DNA from: Chryseobacterium sp.
Lineage (GTDB): Bacteria > Bacteroidota > Bacteroidia > Flavobacteriales > Weeksellaceae
Assembly: GCA_030146295.1 (NCBI GenBank)
Contig: JASLCD010000379.1
Location: 1 to 12,122, forward strand
DNA length: 12,122 nt
Direction: 5' to 3'
In this document: piece by piece, positions 12,006 to 12,122 of the stretch
Numbering within the stretch: the stretch's first letter is position 1
Layout: every line of letters starts with the position of its first letter
The notes under the pieces: model-generated
What the model was told of the DNA's origin: nothing
Database searches by the model: none
The model's input: only the letters and a program-made list of their open reading frames with translations
Program-made: the position numbers and the translations under genes

Positions 12006-12122
12006 TTACTGAAGTTCTTTACCATTATATTTATAATTCTTATAACTTCCTGTTCCATAGAATGCATTTCCGGTTTTCAGATGGTTCATCCCAAATGGGT
12101 AATAATCATTGGCATCTGTGAT
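12006..12122 (-). pseudogene. RHS repeat-associated core, partial, ending at a premature TAA
   Basis: From the right edge 38 codons read ITDANDYYPFGMNHLKTG... to KYNGKELQ, then TAA at 12008-12006. The same frame continues as SGIYDYGARFYMPDIGRWG, exactly the RHS core, in which the stop position normally holds an acidic residue (ELQ-E-SG). A single G-to-T change from GAA explains it. RHS cores form a large shell that encloses and delivers the C-terminal toxin; a product ending here would lack the DPxGR end of the core and the tip. The gene extends beyond the window, so its total length is unknown. Confidence 0.75.
12092..12122. repeat. RHS-core repeat, copy 2
   Basis: This is the second copy of the 31-bp sequence at 9787-9817, here in its intact context DYYPFGMNHLKTG. 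It is cut by the window edge. Confidence 0.85.

Noticed and set aside
1..12122. CRISPR array, tRNA/rRNA, insertion sequence or prophage genes
   Set aside because: No regularly spaced repeats, cloverleaf-forming sequence, transposase, integrase or phage protein was seen on either strand.

Overview
The window looks like an AT-rich chromosomal segment from a Flavobacteriia bacterium, most likely of the Chryseobacterium/Elizabethkingia type. Four things point there: promoter boxes of the Bacteroidota form TAnnTTTG, a secreted protease ending in a type IX secretion (Por) sorting domain, a Bacteroidota-style RHS core, and mostly absent Shine-Dalgarno sequences. The assignment is inference; no rRNA or other marker gene is present.

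Left part (1-8930) is ordinary housekeeping and accessory chromosome. Bases 1-530 hold a minus-strand promoter and possibly the first codons of a gene running off the left edge, degenerate interspersed-repeat sequence, and the promoter of a DbpA-type DEAD-box RNA helicase (531-1838, +). A perfect 42-bp palindrome acts as terminator between the helicase and a convergent SMP-30/gluconolactonase-like lipoprotein gene (2003-2896, -). A 257-bp divergent region with a striking 10-bp inverted repeat separates that gene from a stand-alone ccoG (3154-4590, +), a cbb3 oxidase assembly factor. An AraC-family regulator (4691-5572, -) follows, then a large secreted reprolysin-like metallopeptidase with P domain and T9SS signal (5669-8350, -) and a divergent small MerR-type regulator (8531-8875, +).

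Right part (9000-12122), all on the minus strand, is the most interesting. It reads right to left as the 3' end of an RHS polymorphic-toxin locus with displaced, decaying toxin tips. It holds: an RHS core entering from beyond the right edge, broken by an in-frame TAA; a toxin tip with a JAB/JAMM-like HSHP motif; a lipoprotein starting 5 nt later (candidate immunity); a second tip remnant with one frameshift, whose stop overlaps the ATG of a second lipoprotein; a terminator; a 38-codon fragment of the same RHS core; a third frameshifted tip remnant; and a small four-helix membrane protein. A 31-bp near-identical repeat shows that the inner RHS fragment and the RHS gene at the right edge are copies of one another.

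The toxin/immunity interpretation comes from recognising the RHS core and from gene order. I recognise neither lipoprotein by family, and the JAB assignment rests on a short motif. I see no tRNA, rRNA, CRISPR array, transposase or integrase.
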